This document shows positions 62,218 through 64,000 of a stretch of DNA of 64,000 nt, piece after piece (position 1 is the first letter of the stretch; every line of letters starts with the position of its first letter). Source of the DNA: Selaginella moellendorffii (lineage: Eukaryota > Streptophyta > Lycopodiopsida > Selaginellales > Selaginellaceae); contig NW_003314264.1 of assembly GCF_000143415.4 (NCBI RefSeq), positions 1,773,786 to 1,837,785 of the forward strand, read 5' to 3'. Under the pieces are notes generated by a model, which searched no databases, was not told where the DNA came from, and saw nothing but the letters and a program-made list of their open reading frames with translations. Made by a program: the position numbers and the translations under genes.

Positions 62218-64000
62218 TGTGAGACACAAAATCCCTAGCCCCAAAGTGGAGCCGGAAGGGCGCCACATGGTAGTGGCCGAAGCGAGAGCCAAACGAGCGT
62301 AACACGTTTGGACCAAAAGCTCCGACTTGAAAAGTCAAGAGCGGGAGTGGAACTCCCAACGAAGTGCTCGAGGAATGAGCACGAAGCGAGCAAAAGGCGA
62401 GGCTCCAAAAAGGGACCAAAAAGGACCAATACATGACATGTGGGAGTGTCCGAGATGGACTCTAGTTGGAGTCCGAAATGGAGTCCGAGATGGACCCGAG
62501 ATGGAGTCCGAGTTGGAGTCCGAAGTGGAGTCCGAGATGGACCCGAGATGGAGTCCGAGATGGAGTCCGAGGTGGACCCGAGATGGACCCGAGTTGGAGT
62601 CCGAAGTGGAGTCCGAGATGGACCCGAGATGGAGTCCGAGATGGAGTCCGAGATGGAGTCCGAGGTGGACCCGAGATGGACCCGAGTTGGAGTCCGAAGT
62701 GGAGTCCGAGATGGACCCGAGATGGAGTCCGAGATGGAGTCCGAGGTGGAGTCCGAGGTGGACCCGAGATGGACCCGAAATGGAGTCCGAGATGGACCCG
62801 AAATGTAGTCCGAGATGGAGTCCGAGATGGACCCGAGATGGAGTCCGAGATGGAGTCCGAGATGGACCCGAGATGGACCCGAGATGGAGTCCGAGATGGA
62901 GTCCGAGATGGAGTCCGAGATGGAGTCCGAAGTCGAGACCGAGACCGGGACCGAGACCGAGACCAAGACCGAGACCGAGATCAGGACCGAGACTGAGACC
63001 GAGGCCGAGGCCGAGACCGAGCCCGAGCCCGAGTCCGAGTCCGAATCCGAATCCGAGTCCGAGTCCGAGTCCGAGTCCGAGTCCGGAGCCTGAGAGGGTG
63101 AAAGCCCAAAGCGTTCGTCTCCCAGACCCTGGGGGGTTTGGTGAGCTCCAAAAGTATAGTAGGGGGAGGACTGCAGTGGAGCCAATTTGGCCAGGAAAGG
63201 CCAGTTTGGCCCAGGAAGGCCAGACCTAGTGTTGGGTGATGAACTGACCACTAGGAAGTCCAAGACTAGAGTGAATACGGACCGACAAGCGGGGTAGCTT
63301 GGTGAAGTGTTCAAGAGCCGGCTCTAGTTCCCCCGGGAGATCGACTGGCCGATGCTCCCAGTCCAAGTGTGGGTGGCACTACCTACTTGGATACCAGGCG
63401 TGGCTCAACGGAACCTCGCTCTAAGCCCATGGCTAGAGCACCTAAAGGCGATAGGTGGGGAGAGTACCCAGGTGGCTCGCGTAAGGCCACGGTGTTCCGA
63501 AATGTTGTCCCAAAGGCCCAGACTGTGGAAAGGAAGAGGAGCAGTCTTCTGGGGTAGTGACCAAGGACACAGTCGTGTGGTGAGGAAGTCCCAAAGGACC
63601 GTGGGACTTAGTGGTCGGGCCTGTGGGCCTCGATCCAGTGGCAGTGTTGGCAAACACGGCCAGGGGCAAAAAGGGACTTAGGGGGGACTGACAGAGGGAC
63701 ATTGGGGAAGGCTGTTCCCCGTGTCAGTGGGCATCCTAAGGATGCTAAGGAGTGGATCCAGGATGACCCCTCGTAGACAGATGGCCCAGTCTTGGAGAGA
63801 CGGGATGGTGATGCAAGTGGTATTGGACCATTTGCGCAGCAAAGGTGAATGGGCATGGCCTTAGCGTAACGGGCCGAGATGTCAGTGGTACCTTTGGGTG
63901 TCGGTCATGGGATCGGACACGTGGAGCACTTGGACCAAGTGCAAGTGTTGAGTGGCATGGATGCCATTCTCGGGGCTAGCAAGCCCCAAGTCCTAAATGG
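62218..64000 (+). repeat. Long LTR, plus orientation (arm 2, runs off window)
   Basis: Starts TGTGAGACACAAAATCCC at 62218 with no polypurine tract before it (CCGATGCCAACACTA), so it is a 5' or solo LTR. It matches the reverse complement of arm 1 along its length, including minisatellite (about 62450-62930), (GAGTCC)n (about 63020-63090) and GGGTGAAAGCCCAAAG (about 63094). It reaches the right edge. Confidence 0.75.

Noticed and set aside
62235-63314. About 360-codon frame on the minus strand and 300-codon frame on the plus strand
   Set aside because: Same minisatellite artefact in arm 2.

Overview
This window looks like nuclear DNA of a lycophyte, most probably Selaginella (inference). The genes are land-plant types: a nuclear ClpP, a LISCL-type GRAS pair, an sn-2 GPAT, PLS-class PPR genes and GINS subunit PSF2. 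Nearly all introns that can be placed by GT..AG and reading phase are only about 50-80 nt, genes are tightly packed, and the repeats are plant chromoviruses. There is one assembly gap (51170-51968).

Layout. 1-12.4 kb is a compact gene island, mostly on the minus strand: an RRM protein (partial), a small membrane protein (+), ClpP5, two tandem GRAS genes, a GPAT with a decayed phosphatase site, GINS PSF2 and a PPR gene. 12.4-14.8 kb is AT-rich. 14.8-18.1 kb holds three Fic-domain loci: one open, two in a broken tandem duplication. 18.1-21.2 kb is a decayed minus-strand Gypsy element. 21342-26941 is an almost pristine chromodomain Gypsy element with 387-bp LTRs (one difference seen) and a 5-bp target duplication. 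27-33.6 kb holds AT-rich DNA, an unrecognised telo-box gene and two PPR pseudogenes, one a wrecked copy of the PPR gene at 10.3-12.4 kb. 33.6-36.9 kb is AT-rich with nothing recognisable. 36.9-39.8 kb is LTR and chromovirus debris.

39.8-56.3 kb is a nest of pieces of a large DNA-transposon-like family. It contains (a) one about 5 kb minus-strand gene that I reassembled from 11 exons, joining a ParB/sulfiredoxin-like domain, basic, acidic and proline-rich linkers, and an FCP1-type HAD phosphatase domain; (b) three broken copies of a DDE-like transposase; and (c) about two dozen copies of a roughly 22-bp palindrome built on GGCRTGNGGCCNCAYGCC, found only here, in introns, spacers and even coding sequence. 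56.4-64 kb holds two inverted copies of a long LTR rich in 11/12-bp and 6-bp tandem repeats around 4 kb of non-coding interior.

The three observations I rate highest are: a self-priming (Tf1-like) primer-binding site in the intact Gypsy element; a textbook -1 frameshift signal between its gag and pol; and the pairing of a ParB-like protein gene with a dense array of element-specific palindromes. All need computation or experiment to confirm.
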